A stretch of DNA of 64,000 nt from Jaltomata sinuosa (lineage: Eukaryota; Streptophyta; Magnoliopsida; Solanales; Solanaceae), in contig QJPP01000279.1 of assembly GCA_003996215.1 (NCBI GenBank), positions 372,001-436,000 on the forward strand, written 5' to 3'. Below, in pieces: positions 32,515 through 44,805 of the stretch. The notes under the pieces are model-generated. The model worked only from the letters and a program-made list of their open reading frames with translations, had not been told where the DNA came from and searched no databases. Numbering within the stretch: position 1 is the first letter of the stretch; every line of letters begins with the position of its first letter. The translations under genes were made by a program, and so were the position numbers.

Positions 32515-34533
32515 TGTCATGCCCTGAGGTTACCCCCTAGATGTAACATAGGACCTGGGACCACGAGTGCCCCAAGCTAACCATTGGTCATAGCATAACT
32601 CAGGTATATATACTAGGCATATCAGAAGCATAGATAGAGTATTAGGCAACCAAACCATAAATGATAAGTTAATACGAAACATAGTTTTAAAAGAGTGACT
32701 CGAATACTAGCTATGTCTAAAAAGCCTCTACATATGACATAAGGAGTTGCTAGGACAAGACCCTAGCTAACTCAAGGTACGAAAGTAAATAGTCAAAAAC
32801 TAGCTAGAATCATAACTAGCCCACGAACCATGAGGACTCACCGACTGGAAATGGCCTGCAATCTCTAGCCACGTGCCTGAGGAAGGGAACCTGAATCTGC
32901 ATCGTCAAGAGTATGCAACACAAAATATGCATCAATACTATAGGATGTACCGAGTATGTGAGATATGCATGATCATGATAAAAACATACTTAAAACATGA
33001 TTAAAATGAGCTCTTTCGAAAAAAGAGATAGTATAAGAAATTATCAAAGTATAAGACATAAACATGAAGTAAAGTCAAGGGTCAAAGTAAGGTATCATAT
33101 AACTTCATAACTTGAAAATAATCATGTGGGAGTTTCTCTTAACCGACATAAACCATGTTGAGCTACATGGAGTCCAGTGTCATGCACCCACACTGAAAAA
33201 GGTTATCCTAACTGGCCAAGGTTAGAACCATATTCATAAGGATCCTTTCATAAGTCGTGGAGGGAAACCTATTGTGGCAATGTAGTTTTGGACTTGGGTT
33301 GTCTAGAACCCTCATCGCTCGGTGCTAAATACTTCTAAAACCTATAACATAAGACTTACGTACATGTGACATATCTAGATGACAAGCTTTTTCATAAACA
33401 TGTTCATAACCCGTATCTTCATACTACTCACGAATCTTAGTTTAGAAAATTATTCATGAGCATTGATGGTACATCAGATGTCTTGCATTGTATGATAGTT
33501 CATAACTTGAAAACTTGCATGGCACTAGTTCAATTTCATAATAACATATACTTTCATTAAACATAGGAAATAGGAATGCACTTGCTTGAAATTCATGAAA
33601 ACATGCTATCAAATACCCAATTTACTTGAATCAATTTATGCTTGTAGAATTTGCAATAATTAGCCTTCAATTTGAAATAGGAGTTCATATGTAAAATCTC
33701 ATGCAAAATCATGTAATTTAGTAGCAATTTCATAATAAAATCATGAGAAGACAATTTATAGCAAAACCCATACGAATTGGGTAAGAACCCTAATTTGAAA
33801 GTTCATAAAATAAAAGCAAAGATTTAGGGTTTTGGGCACAAGGGTGAAAGGAACCCATTGTTGAATACCCATATACCTTGATTGAAGCTAACCCACTTGA
33901 AATTGAAAAGAAAGAAGATTTGATCTTGGAGCTTGAGACTTGGAGCTTGAAGGAGTTATTTTCCTTTTTGGGAGATGAATGAAGATTTGAGGAGGGACTT
34001 AGGCTAATGAGGGTGAAAACCCTTCAAGAAGTAGTCAAAATGACCTCATTTAGGAGTTAAAAGGGTGGGTAATTATAAAAATACCCCTGGGACTTAATTA
34101 AGAAAAAACTTTTTTAAAGCTTGGCTTCAGGTTCTACAGGTCCCTTCCACGGACCATCGAACTTCTCATGGCTCGTGGACTTAAGTCGTGGATCCTGAGC
34201 CAAAATTTTAGGTTGTGGATAACTTTCCACAGACTAACAGGATGACCCGTAGAAACTTCTACGAGTCGTGGAACCAATTCATGGTTCAAGGGGAAATGGT
34301 CACTCTTTGTCTGATTTCCACGGGTTGGTACCACGATCCATGGAAACATCCACAAAATGTGAAATTGACCCATGGTCCTCAGACCTGAGGGTGGTCTGCA
34401 ATATTGGGATCATTAGTCTTTTCCATGACTCGTGGAACTTTCCACAGCTCGTGGACTTGACTCGTGGTCCCTGAAAGTTTAAAATTCTGCAAGTTCTGAG
34501 TTTAAAAGCTGAATCAATTTCTGAGGTGTTACA
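32515..34533 (-). repeat. A 5' LTR (2019 bp)
   Basis: Its plus-strand start is TGTCATGCCCTGAGG. It ends CTGAGGTGTTACA, so the element-strand termini are TGTAAC/TGACA. The word cluster (CCACGGACC, TACGAGTCGTGGAACC, CCACGGGTTGG) is at 34130-34460. Substitutions against the 3' LTR are frequent by eye (several per 100 bp), with one indel of about 70 bp. Confidence 0.92.
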
Positions 34534-34538
34534 ATAAA
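34534..34538. other. Right target-site duplication of element A
   Basis: ATAAA is identical to 25517-25521. Confidence 0.9.
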
Positions 34539-35400
34539 GAGGTCTAAAACATGGCTATCAAAGAAATGCCTATATCATCTCCTGAACTTCACATTCTTTA
34601 TTTTGCTTTGCAAACACACGGGGAAAGTTCTAGACACCAACGTGCAACATGGATTGACAAAAGCCTCACTCACACTTGTCACATGCTCAAATCAAGAAGG
34701 CTACTTATAGACTCTCAACCAAGCACTTGCAAGAATTCATATTTAAGCCACCATTACACAAGAGTCACATAAAAGAGTCTTAGGTGTCTCACAGTAGTCA
34801 TTCAATTTTTAAAATCATGCCATATAATTTAACAACAATTTGCAACAAATAGTCATATGTAGCACCTAGCACGAGCATCTCTAATTATTCCTAAAAATAA
34901 AAAATTTCAATTTACTCCTAAAAATAAAAAAGGATACTGGGTTCAAAGGGCTTTCCCCCAGAAAAGAATCGAAAATAAAAACCGAGGGGTGGGTGAAGTG
35001 TGCTTCTACTAAACATACCAAACACAAAATAAACAAACAAAGATAAAATCTTTTTGTAATTTTTCAATTTAACCAAAAACTTGCATATAAATAAAAATAG
35101 ACACCCTACATCACACTTCACCCTCAAAAAATTGGAAGATTCCCACCCCACACTTAAAACCATACTTTGTCCCCAAAGTATAAATTAAAAGTACAGAAAG
35201 AAATACTCCCTGAGGCCTCTAGGCCTAGCTAGTAGCATTATTTCTATCAACGGGGTCTGGAGGACCCCACACCTAGTATTTTCCATGCTCCTTAGCTCAG
35301 ATCTCAGGTACTCAAGCTTCCTTTCAACCTGTTGACACAACACAAAAGCAACACCAAAAGTGATACTAAAGAAAAAGTAAAAAAGAATAAAAATCCTACC
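34539..35400 (-). other. B non-coding 3' region, proximal part, with internal PPT-like tract
   Basis: It continues 24584-25521 across the A insertion and aligns with 53130-53635 of E (CAAAGAAATGCC...). At 35141-35158 the element strand reads TTTTAAGTGTGGGGTGGGA, almost the terminal PPT. No convincing ORF is present. Confidence 0.6.
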
Positions 35401-35404
35401 TTAA

Positions 35405-35451
35405 CTTGGGTTGCCTCTCAAGCAGCGCCTGATTTACCATCGCGGCACGAC
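35405..35451 (-). ncRNA. Post-pol stem-loop module of B (putative cis RNA element)
   Basis: The element strand reads GTCGTGCCGCGATGGTAAAT then CAGGCGCTGCTTGAGAGGC AACCCAAG. It corresponds to the C2 module at 12288-12339: the same GTCGTGCCGCGA...AAATCAGGC core, followed by a GAGGCAACCC hairpin. It is typed as RNA structure by inference, since no transcript evidence exists here. Confidence 0.5.
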
Positions 35452-35585
35452 TAAGATCACAACTCTCATTCCCATTCTCTCATCCTCCTTCTCCTACTCG
35501 GGGCCCATCTTCTTCTTCTTTTCAAACCTCTTGGGTTCTCATGATCGAGCTTTGGGGCCTTCCTCACACCTACCTTTTTAGCATT

Positions 35586-36440
35586 TCATTTAGGTCCTTG
35601 GGATTCAGGCTTTTTTAGTAAATTTAGCAGCTCTATGAGAGAGTCCGAAGAGGTAATCAGAGGTACGCTCTTTTCCGCCCCACACTCATCCACTTCCATA
35701 GCTGTAATCATGCATAGGTCCTTATAGTGTGGGGGTGTGTGGAGTGCTCTGTACACTCTGAAGACCACCTCTTCATCATTCAGTCTCATCTTGAGAGTGC
35801 CCTCTCTTACATCAATCAGTGCTCCACCGGTAGCCAACAATGGATGTCCCAATATGATTGGTACCCTTTTATCTGCATCATAGTCAAGAACAATAAAGTG
35901 AGCAGGAATGAACTTACCAACCTTGATTAGAACGTCCTCTATGATACTTTTAGGGACCACTCTGGTTCTGTCTGCCATCTGTAGGACAACTGAGGAAGGT
36001 CTCGTCTTCCCCAACCCAAGAGTTTTAAACAAAGAAAGTGGCATCAGATTTACGCTCGCCCCTAAGTCACTCAAGGCTTGAACAACATCACTTTCACCAA
36101 TTTGTATGGAGAGGGTAAACCTCCCAGGGTCCTTGAGATTTTTGGGCATCTTGCTCATCACCACTGAACTGCACTCTTTAGTAAGTGCCACAGTTTTGAT
36201 ATCTGCCAACCTTCTCTTTTTCGCCACCACATCCTTCAAGTACTTAGCATACTTGGGCATTCCCTGCAAAACATATAACAAAGGAAGGTTAATGTGAAGT
36301 TCTTTGAACGTGTCAAAGAACTTCTTAAAACATGCATACTCTTTGGCTTTCCTAAGATTTTGAGGGAATGGTGGTGGTGGTCGGTTTCGCGGTTTCTCAA
36401 TTGGCTTCTCATTAAGGTACTCTGACTTCCCCTTTTTCTA
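35586..36440 (-). pseudogene. B aspartic protease (nearly intact)
   Basis: The open frame 36281-35586 covers 231 codons. It has MPKYAKYLKDVVAKKRRL, ALTKECSSVV, DPGRFTLSIQIGES, the active site ALSDLGASVNLMPLSLF (DLGAS as in Athila), LQMADRTRVVPKS, FIVLDYDADKRVPIILG and RLNDEEVVFRV. Its start lies further upstream in the same frame, before 36281, after a shift near 36440 from gag. Immediately downstream comes a short Lys/Arg-rich tail with stops and then the stem-loops. No RT follows, which sets B apart from C2. Confidence 0.88.
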
Positions 36441-37933
36441 GCTTCTTTAAACTCAGCCTGTTTCTCTATATGGTTGGAAGTGATCAACTCTTCTTGCACC
36501 TCGTGATTTTTATTTGGGGGTGCATCAGTCAGATCTCTACCACTCCTCAAGGTGATTGCCATCACTTGCTTTGGATTTTCTGTATCACTAGGTAAACCCC
36601 CTTGAGGTCTCATATTCTGTGCCTGAGCTAGCTATCCCATTTTCACTTCTAATGTCTTTGTGGCTAGTTGCTGAATTTTTATGTCAGCCGCCATCTTTGC
36701 TTGCTCCGCAGAAATCTATTCTTTATTAGCCATGATATTCTTCAATATGTCCTCAATATTGCTGGCCTGGGTGTTGTTCTGCGTACCATGATGTTGTTGA
36801 ACCTGATTACTTCCCCAAGAGTAGTTGGGCTGACCCTGCCAATTTTAGTTGTAGGCATTACCATAGTTTAGATTTCCTTTATGTGCATTACCTACAAAAT
36901 TTACCGACTCTGGATTTGCTCCATATAAGTCTGCCGAATAACCACTCAACCCACAAGTTTTGCACCAAGTTTGAACCTACTGCACTGCATTCACTTGAGC
37001 CTAAGGTTGAGTAGCACTCAACTTGTTGAATTGAGCCATCATTTGGGTTTGAAAACTGGCCAACTGTGCCGCTAATGCTATGACACTATCTAACTCAATC
37101 ATACCTGCAGACGTCTTTACTGTATTTCTGGACAAGTCACCATTCCATTCTAGATTACCTTGTGCGATACGGTTGAGGATAATATATAGCTCATCATAGG
37201 TTTTCTCCAAAGCTTGACCCCCAGTCGCTGAATCTAGCAAAATCTTTGTATTATGGTCAGGACTTTCTACAAAAGTGTGAGCTAATACCTCATTCGTCTG
37301 CTGGTGATATAGGCAATCCCTGAGAAGAGACTTGAATCTCTCCCATGCATGATAGAGATTTTTTTCTGGTTTTTGCTTGAAGCTCGTGATTTTACTTCTG
37401 AACTTTGCAGTTTTGCCTGAGGGAAAAAATCGAATGAGGAACTTCTTTGCTAAATCATCCCATATTGGGATCAAATTTGAAGCATCTGTCTTCAACCATT
37501 TCTTTGTTTCTCCCAATAATTAGAATGGGAAAAGTGTGAGCCTCATGTAGTCTGTGGAGACCCCTTCAGGAATGTATGTGTCACTAATCTCCAAAAAGTT
37601 TTGGAGATGAACCTGTGGATCCTCGTGTGACATGCCTGTAAACTGCCGGATTGTGTGCAACAATTGCACCATATTCTGTTTTAGTTCAAATCTTCCCCCT
37701 GCGGCTGGATTCTAAACGCAGGAGGTCACATTAGTTGTGAGTGGGATTGCCACTTCGTGCACTGACCTGAGAGATGGTGGTGGATCCTCTGCCATAACTG
37801 CAGGAATAGTCTCAGCCGGTTGAACTTGCCGGTTTTGATTGAGAAGTGTTGCTTCTCTTAACGCTTGGTGCAAGTGTTGCTCAGGTTTATGAAGTAGGTC
37901 AACCAGTTCCTTATCCCTTGCCAGCTTTCTCAA
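36440..37933 (-). pseudogene. B gag (Athila type), few stops
   Basis: A single frame runs from Met 37933 (MRKLARDKELVDLLHKPEQH) to about 36440. Segments are FTGMSHEDPQVHLQNFLEIS, KWLKTDASNLIPIWDDLAKK, KFLIRFFPSGKTAKFRSKI, the major-homology-like NLYHAWERFKSLLRDCLYH, and VMAITLRSGRDL near 36545. In-frame stops are near 37712, 37520, 37000 and 36840. The zinc knuckle reads WCKTCGLSGYSADLYG, with Tyr at the His and last Cys positions. The frame integrity is better than in C2. Confidence 0.85.
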
Positions 37934-38035
37934 GTTTAGAACATGTACCTACAAGTTCAGTAGCTAAGATCAATTTGTTAGGACTTATAAAACAAAATAG
38001 AAAAAACAAAAATCAGACGGTTGCTAATTTTCAAG

Positions 38036-38053
38036 TCCCTAGAAACGACACCA
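38036..38053 (-). other. B primer-binding site (diverged tRNA-Asp type)
   Basis: The element strand reads TGGTGTCGTTTCTAGGGA, 6 bp inside the LTR. It differs from the usual TGGCGCCGTTGCCGGGGA at five positions, four of them transitions. Confidence 0.65.
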
Positions 38054-38059
38054 AAAACT

Positions 38060-39542
38060 TGTTGCGACCCAGTGCACACGCAAGTGTACGTGGTTGTGCA
38101 AGTAATATGTTGGCTCTTGCGAGACAAATATCGATCCTATAGGGACTTGTGCTTAGCAAACAATCTAATCTTAATTAATACTATTTACGTTAAACAAATG
38201 CGATTCATAACCAAGAGTTGAACTTTGTTTTATAACTAAAGACTAGAATTTACGACGATGTGAAACTTTGGATTGTAAACAATATATGGAGAAATCCAGG
38301 GTCGTGGAAATTACTACACAATCATGCTTAACTATGGTTCATAGCCGGTGTTAATGTTTATCGTGATCGTTGGTTTACAGGGTTGATATTATAACCCGGG
38401 AATGGTCATCCTCTAAGTCGTCTATCCAAATTAATCTCACAACTACATCGTGAGCGGGGATGTGAGTCTTTAACTTGGATGCATTCAACATTCTTCCCGT
38501 TTTATTAACCAAGTGGGGCATTTAGGTATATCTCTATCCTAACCACAAATAATACTTCACAATTCCTAACTAACAACAAAAGATATGATCCACACCTCCT
38601 ACGTTCTTCATTCTATCTCTTAACTTGGTCAATTCGTTTTGAGACTTGGTTGTATTCTATAGTTCATGTTGCTTTAGAATAGTTAAACTAAGAACATAAG
38701 AACAATCACAAGACATGATAAACAATAAACCAACTTAATATCCATAATCAAACAATCATGTTGTAGCCTCAACCCTAGAAAGAGGGTGTTTAGCCAGTCA
38801 TACTCTAATTCGCAAATACAAAATTGATGTAGTTCATACAATAATTAAGTAATGAAAAAGAAGAGAATAAGAACCCTAAAGTATCCTCTTTCTTGTGTTT
38901 TTGCAATCAAAAGATGTCCAAAGATGTGTACAATAGAAACTAGGTGTCCTATTTATAGTGTGAGACAAAATTCACTCACCGGGAACAAGGTCCGTGACAC
39001 GCTGCTCATAGCGGAGGCTAGACAGCGTGGCACGGCCTAAACGTGGACCTCCACTGGTTTTGTCAGCTTCAAGGATGCCCACCTCCGTGTTATGCCACCC
39101 ATAGCGGAGGCTAGCCTCCGTGGCACAGGGGTGGTTCTTGACGTCCTGGCTTCGCCTCCAATGCAATATTTCCACCTTGTTTTGTGTCTCAATGGCTTGT
39201 AACATGTTTGTAGGCTTCAATCAGCTCCCATGAATGTTCCAAAGGTCTCCTACAAGAGCTCACAACACACGTAAGTCCATATAATCAACATAGAGTTCAT
39301 CAAAGTACGCTAGAATAGTCATAGCTCTAGCTAGCAAAGCTAGTTTCCTCGTCTAAATTCTAATTGATCTTTTTAACTCATTATTTGTTCCAAATGCAAC
39401 CCAAAAGCTATAAACAAATACGTTAGTCACAAAGTACACCCTTTACACACTACATACCTCAATAACACATCAAGTTTTCCTCAAAACTAAGCTAAACACA
39501 CGTAAATAATGACACTTAGGAGTATAAATACTCCTAAGATCA
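38060..39542 (-). repeat. B 5' LTR (1483 bp)
   Basis: Its plus-strand start is TGTTGCGACCC and its end CTCCTAAGATCA. It contains the GC-rich cluster 38975-39130 with the perfect 16-bp palindrome CGGAGGCTAGCCTCCG at 39105-39120, then a TATA box at 38950-38958. The 3' LTR piece at 24136-24567 supports the boundary. Confidence 0.85.
38950..38958 (-). promoter_or_regulatory. TATA box in B LTR
   Basis: The element strand reads CACTATAAATAGGACACC, about 20 bp downstream of the GC-rich cluster. Confidence 0.6.
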
Positions 39543-40709
39543 ACTACCAATAAAGCAATAAGACTTGGAGTTTAGGAGTTTAGCAGTTTTAATCACACAT
39601 GTATTAAGACCTACGCTTATGGAGCTTGCATAATCACATCATAATTTATATATAATTGTTTAAGCATTATTAAGTCATTTGCTGAAGATTTGAATTACAC
39701 AGTTAATAGTACGACCATGGGATCTTGTACCCTAACCGTATAACCAAATTATACTTCTAACTACATCATTGAACGAGGATAGTCAAACTAATTCAAATAA
39801 AAATAAGCCGTCATCCAGTATTTGACCTAAGTAGGGTAATTTAGGTACGTCTCCGTCCTAGACGCTAATTCATCCACAAATAATCTGTACTCCCCTCAAT
39901 CCATATTTTATTCATAGTATCTGCCTCACAAGGTCTTCTTTAAATCATCCATTTATCCTATTGGTCACGAAATAATAAAATAGTAAGCATAAAAGAACTC
40001 GTGATCTTCAAAACATAATGGTAGATTCCGCAAAAATAATCTATATAGAACTTGTGATCTTCATACTATGGTCACTACCTTAGATAGAGGGATTTTATCC
40101 ACTCATAATTCGATTACAAAATAATAATAATAATATATGAACACGGAATAATGCTAAGTAAAAGAGTTAAGAAGTAACCCTAAGAGTTATGGTGAACATT
40201 ATGATCTTCTAGCTTCCTCTGTTTTTCTCCGCCCCATAACTTGTGTTAAAAATGACCTAAGGGGGTATTTATAATATTTAAAAATACCTAAAAGACCCCT
40301 CCAAACCGGATGGGGAAAAAGGGAAAAATTACCTCAATCAAGCCTGTCTCGCGTCACGAGCCTCCTCCTCTCGACTTGGAGCTCACGGCGTGAGACCCTA
40401 TTGCTTGCCCTGGATTTCTTCTCTTTAGGGTATGAACTTCCAAGGATGTGTAATTTTTTTATCCCCACTCTCTATAAAGCTTGCCTTGCGACCTTTCGTC
40501 TTTGCCTTGGACTTTTCTTTGTGAAAAACCTACCCTTTCTTCTCCAATTTCGTTCTATATTTGCTTTTTTCACCTAAATCGCACAAAACACCTTGTATAA
40601 GTAAAATAATAAAATCAAGTATAAACTATAAGTATTAAGCTGATTTATCTTCAAAATAAAGCTTAGATTCGAAAAAATATAGTGAAAAAGAGTGTATATT
40701 AGACCCACA
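39543..40709 (-). repeat. E LTR, partial (about 1.17 kb)
   Basis: The element-strand start is TGTGGGTCTAATATACACTC, directly after the PPT. It contains the word cluster at 40330-40400 (GTCACGAGCC, CTCACGGCGTGAG) followed by a TATA box (40266-40273, minus-strand TATAAATACCCCC). The other end is cut by B at 39542. Confidence 0.7.
40266..40273 (-). promoter_or_regulatory. TATA box in E LTR
   Basis: The element strand reads ATTATAAATACCCCC, about 60 bp after the CACGGCGTGAG words. Confidence 0.55.
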
Positions 40710-40727
40710 TCACACTTTCACACTTAA
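40710..40727 (-). other. E polypurine tract
   Basis: The element strand reads AAGTGTGAAAGTGTGA, next to the LTR start. Compare TTTAAGTGTGGGGTGG in B. Confidence 0.6.
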
Positions 40728-41153
40728 AACTTTGTTCATCCTCGAACAAACACCATACTCGTAGCTTAAACTCCCTTGTACTATGCAAGTTCAATAGGTT
40801 ACTTCCTCTAGATTTTGAAGATATTTCAAGATGCAAGTAACTCTCAAACAAAGTGCGTTGAACAATTCATAACAAAAAGTTTCTATCAAGATGAAGCAAC
40901 CTCTAGAACTGACTCTTTACTCAATATTTGGGGCAAATCAAAATCATGTGGTCAAGAAAACAAATCAAATAGATCACCAAGTTTACATAATCTATGAGCC
41001 TTCACTTCAAGATAGTAGATTCTACACACATTCACAATATATGACGATCCTTAAGGAATATAAATAAAGCAATAATGCTCACTCTTACAAATCAATTCAC
41101 ATGTATGCAAGATATACTATAGACTTGCGCTTAGTGTTATGTTCCCTTAATAA
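40728..41153 (-). other. E 3' non-coding region, first part
   Basis: No gene. It is similar to B 24600-25010. It ends at target duplication AATAA (41149-41153) before F. Confidence 0.55.
41149..41153. other. Left target-site duplication of F
   Basis: AATAA precedes F. AACAA (52596-52600) follows it, one transition apart. Confidence 0.7.
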
Positions 41154-44100
41154 TGTAATGACCCTTCCGGGTATTCGCGCATTTTCACCTTTATTGTACT
41201 ATTAGAGCTTGCTTGTAGTAGCCCCAAGTCATTTATGACTTGCTGGGGCTGGTAGTTCGGTACCCAGGCCGTTTGTTTGGTCTTTACGACCGTTTCCCTC
41301 TTTTAGAGCCTTAACTTAGGAAATCATTGACTTCAGTCAATATTCTTAGCAATCGTGCTCGAAATCAAATTTCAATAAATTCGTTAGCTCTAGAGCATGG
41401 ACTTTGGTCTAGCTGAACCTTTGGTTGGGATCTGGGACCTTTTCAACTTGGAATTCTCTCTCGTTCTGTGTTTTCAGTCCAATTGGGCTTGGAAAATTAA
41501 CTTCGGTCAACATTCAGAGAAGATGGCCTCGGATGGAAATTTTGTCAGTGTTGTTAGCTTTAGAATATCTCTTTTGGGCTAGAGGGACTATTGGCTTGGG
41601 TCTCGAGGCTTCTGGACTTGATTTTTGGACCTTAGGTTCTATTTTGGAATAGTCATCCTAAAGGTTAATTTTGGGTGCAGGGCCCACTTTTCATTAAATC
41701 GACATGCAATGGGATCTTCATTAATTCTGTTGGATCCAGAATGCCATTTCTAGTTGAATAGCTCAGCCTGTTTGTGTTTGCGGGACCTCAGATGCATTCT
41801 GAGGACCCATCATGTGAAAATCTACCTTAGGCTAGGCTGTTGCTGTGTTGGCTGCTGGTGTGGCACTGCAGCGTGCGCCTGGGAAACACTTGCATACACG
41901 TTTGCGTGTCACCTAGCGGTGGCATGCCAGTTTCCCTACGTTTCCCTATGTTTCCCACCAGCCTCGGTGCCGGTGTGCTTGCTTGCCTGGGCATCGTGGC
42001 ACCAGCACCCCTGCGCTCGCCTAGCCTCCCCTGCACCTGGGCGTGGCAGCTTAAGTAGTTGTCCATCCATTCTTTCTATCTCATTTTCTAAAAATCACAA
42101 ACTCGATTTTCCATTGATTTAACTCCCAAAACCTCCATTAAATTCCCTAGTTCTTTCCCATCATCTTGGAGGTTTATTATTGTTGATCCTTGCTCGTTTG
42201 TGGACTTCTAAATCCGGTAAGTTGCTATTTAATTTCCGTTTTTCTTCCATTAATTCCATCTTTGAATTTCTTGATTTGTGGGCTGTTTTGGGCTCTTTTG
42301 ATGGTCCATTTCCACTCAATTTTTAAGCATTTTCTTCCAGGGATGTGGGGAACATTGTGGTATTTTTCATTTCTAGATTTGGGTTACGGGGCCCACTGGC
42401 CTGCTTGTGACTCGGATATCAATCAGGCTATGTTCCTAGAATTATGGGTATCGTTGGCTTCATATTAATGCGTAGAATATTGTGTTGATAGTGTGTTCCC
42501 AATTTGGAACTTTTTGGAGTAGTTTGAGCTTGGATGACGCTGTTCCAGCAGCTAGTCATCGGACGACAGGTAGGTTACGATCTACCCTACCTTAGACTTT
42601 GCGTATATAGGCTATAATTGCATTAATTAGTATCCTTGGGTTGTTTATTCTAGGTTGGTACCCCAGATCTTGTCAGTCTCTTTTGTCTGATTTATTCATA
42701 TGTTGTTTATAGTACTCGTTATAGTATCGAAACATTACCTTTGTGGCCCCGTGGGACCTTTATATATACCTTTGGTCCATAGATGGTGGGACATTTGGGA
42801 ATGTCCATGAGTCCCATATATTGTGATATTACTTTAGGCTAGATATATGTGTTGTAGAGCTGATTGTGCCTGTGCAGGGCCGATAGGTTGTTTGTGAGCT
42901 GTTGGGCTAATCTATTTTTTGTGAGCATATCATTCATGCAAAGAATTTTTCTACATGTTTTATTACTGTTTTGGCTTTGGGCCTACCATAAACGGTTTTC
43001 TAAACTTTGCATGGCCTCGAGGGATCTTTTTTGGTAAAATGATTATAAAAAGAATCTGGAACTGATTTTATGAATTTTCTTGGAGAAAAGGAGATATTAT
43101 GATGATTTTATCACTAGTTTTCCACACTGATACTAGACTCGATTGTGCCTTAGTGCTAGACATATATTTTACTTCAGATTTAGACCTGGATACACTCTGG
43201 GCACCCTTTCACAGGGGTTTAAGACTACTACTACTGATTTAGACTCAGATCAAATCCAGGCACGTACAATGAGATTTTGATTATTGATCTAGACCCGAAT
43301 ACACTCCGGGCAGTTATACTTTGAGATTCACATTTTCGTATATGGTCACGGACCTCCATGGACTTTGCTGATCCGAAATAGGGGCTACATGTTGAGTGTG
43401 CCAGATGAGGGGTATACAGTGCAGTTAAGGTATACGGGCTATGTCCTTCCATGGATCCTACCTGCTGGGTCTATTAACACTAGAAGAGGTACATACAGGA
43501 TTACTATCACACTAGTTCCATCATATCACATCATCATGCATATTGTATTTGGATTCCACCTATATTTGTTGTGTGCTTAGTGTATGCTCTGGTAGTATGG
43601 GATGTCGAAGGGTTTGTTTTCACTTGATTGTGGTCCTCGGTGTATAGGAGCCCGTTGGGACTGTAGGTAGATTATATTACTTCTATCTTATTCTAGAGCT
43701 TGTATATGGCCTTCGGTTATTAGTGGATTAGTGGTTTCTAGACTATTGAGGTTCTGATGGTTTGGACTTTTGATTATTAATGGATTAGTGGGTCCTATAT
43801 TATTGAGGCACTATTTATGTAGCCTTCTGAGCAGTTGTGGGTTAGCGGATTCTATCCTTTATCATGGTGCTAATTAGTGGATTTCAGTTCCTTATGGTGT
43901 AGCTTATTTAATCCTAGGGTTGTACTTGTGAGGTTGCTTTCTGTCTGTTCTTATCTTGAGGTTGGGTTTTTAGAATGATTTCGTTAAGTATATTGTTTCT
44001 TGCTTGAGTATGTTTAATTTCTTCCATTCTTCCCATTTTTACTTGAGGTTACTGGTGCACCGCCCTTCTTCTTAAACTATCTCTTTATATATATTGTTGT

Positions 44101-44790
44101 TGCAAGAAATCCAGGTGTGTTCTTCTTTCCTTCACCTGTGTTCTGTATTATATATATCTTCTGTGGCTAGCATAACATATTTGTAATTCTTGTTGACTTC
44201 TATCTGTGCTAGTTTCCATGTGCTTTCTCTATTGCTTCTGTGACTACTTCTTTGATATCTGCTAGTTACTGCCCTTATATCTTATATGCTCTCAATCAGC
44301 CGATGATGCATACTAGGTACCCATTTCATAGCAATTGGTGCTCATACTACACTTCTATATCTTTCTGGTGCAGATTCTAGTGTGATCTTTTGCTGTTGAT
44401 TGCGTGGATTCTCATGCAGCTTTTGGATATTCGAGACTAGGGTGAGCTCCTGCTGATCGGGGCTTGACCACATCTCATCTCTTGGCAGTGTTACTCATTA
44501 TTTATTCGAAGACAGTTGTATTTACTATTTTGTTATCTCCAGCACTTGTATTCTATTAGAAGCTCATGTACTTTTGATACCAGGTCTTGGGTTTGTGTAG
44601 TTTCCTTTTGTATATATTCAGGTTGTTGCTTCCACAGTATTGTATCTTATATCTTCTTCTGCTTATTTCTGCTTATTGTGCATATTGGTTTTGGTAGTGG
44701 CCCATTACTAATCGTTCTGGGCTATGAGGATCAGTTCTCCTATTGGAGGGTCGTAGGTTCCATCATGACCTGAGAAATTAGGTCATGACA
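41154..44790 (+). repeat. F 5' LTR (3637 bp)
   Basis: It starts TGTAATGACCCTTCCGG and ends ATTAGGTCATGACA. A GC-rich stretch (41850-42055, GCGTGCGCCTGGGAAAC and CCTGGGCGTGGCAGC) is followed by CTTAAGTAG. Several 60-120 codon ORFs in this stretch on both strands are chance ORFs of GC-rich LTR DNA and none resembles a known family. Confidence 0.88.
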
Positions 44791-44793
44791 GCT

Positions 44794-44805
44794 TGGTATC
44801 AGAGC
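44794..44805 (+). other. F primer-binding site (tRNA-iMet)
   Basis: A perfect TGGTATCAGAGC lies 4 bp after the LTR end. Confidence 0.93.

Larger units (their letters stand above)
25522..34533 (-). mobile_element. Chromovirus A, complete but decayed (9012 bp)
   Basis: It has two LTRs (25522-27480 and 32515-34533), a tRNA-iMet PBS (32499-32510), a PPT (27481-27493) and a perfect ATAAA duplication. The internal order on the minus strand is gag, degenerate CCHC, protease, RT, RNase H, integrase and chromodomain (Tekay/Del type). Many stops are present. It is inserted in the non-coding region of B, so it is younger than B. Confidence 0.93.
24136..39542 (-). mobile_element. Athila-derived element B, gag-pro only, split by element A
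   Basis: Element order on the minus strand is LTR (39542-38060), PBS (38053-38036), gag, protease (to 35586), post-pol stem-loops (35451-35405), a non-coding region interrupted by A (25522-34533), the PPT (24583-24568) and a 3' LTR piece (24567-24136). RT, RNase H and integrase are absent. The 3' LTR is cut by D LTR-R. B itself sits in the LTR of relic E. Confidence 0.82.

Noticed and set aside
41754..42122. Overlapping ORFs on both strands in a GC-rich stretch (122, 79 and 72 codons)
   Set aside because: They lie in the F 5' LTR upstream of the core-promoter position. The equivalent stretch of the other LTR (49677-49947) has ORFs in different frames, and no family resemblance is seen.
44516..44773. 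85-codon ORF rich in Phe, Cys and Leu that looks like a membrane protein
   Set aside because: It lies at the 3' end of the F LTR just before the PBS. Its composition follows the T-rich DNA and it is not kept open in the other LTR (52310-52570).
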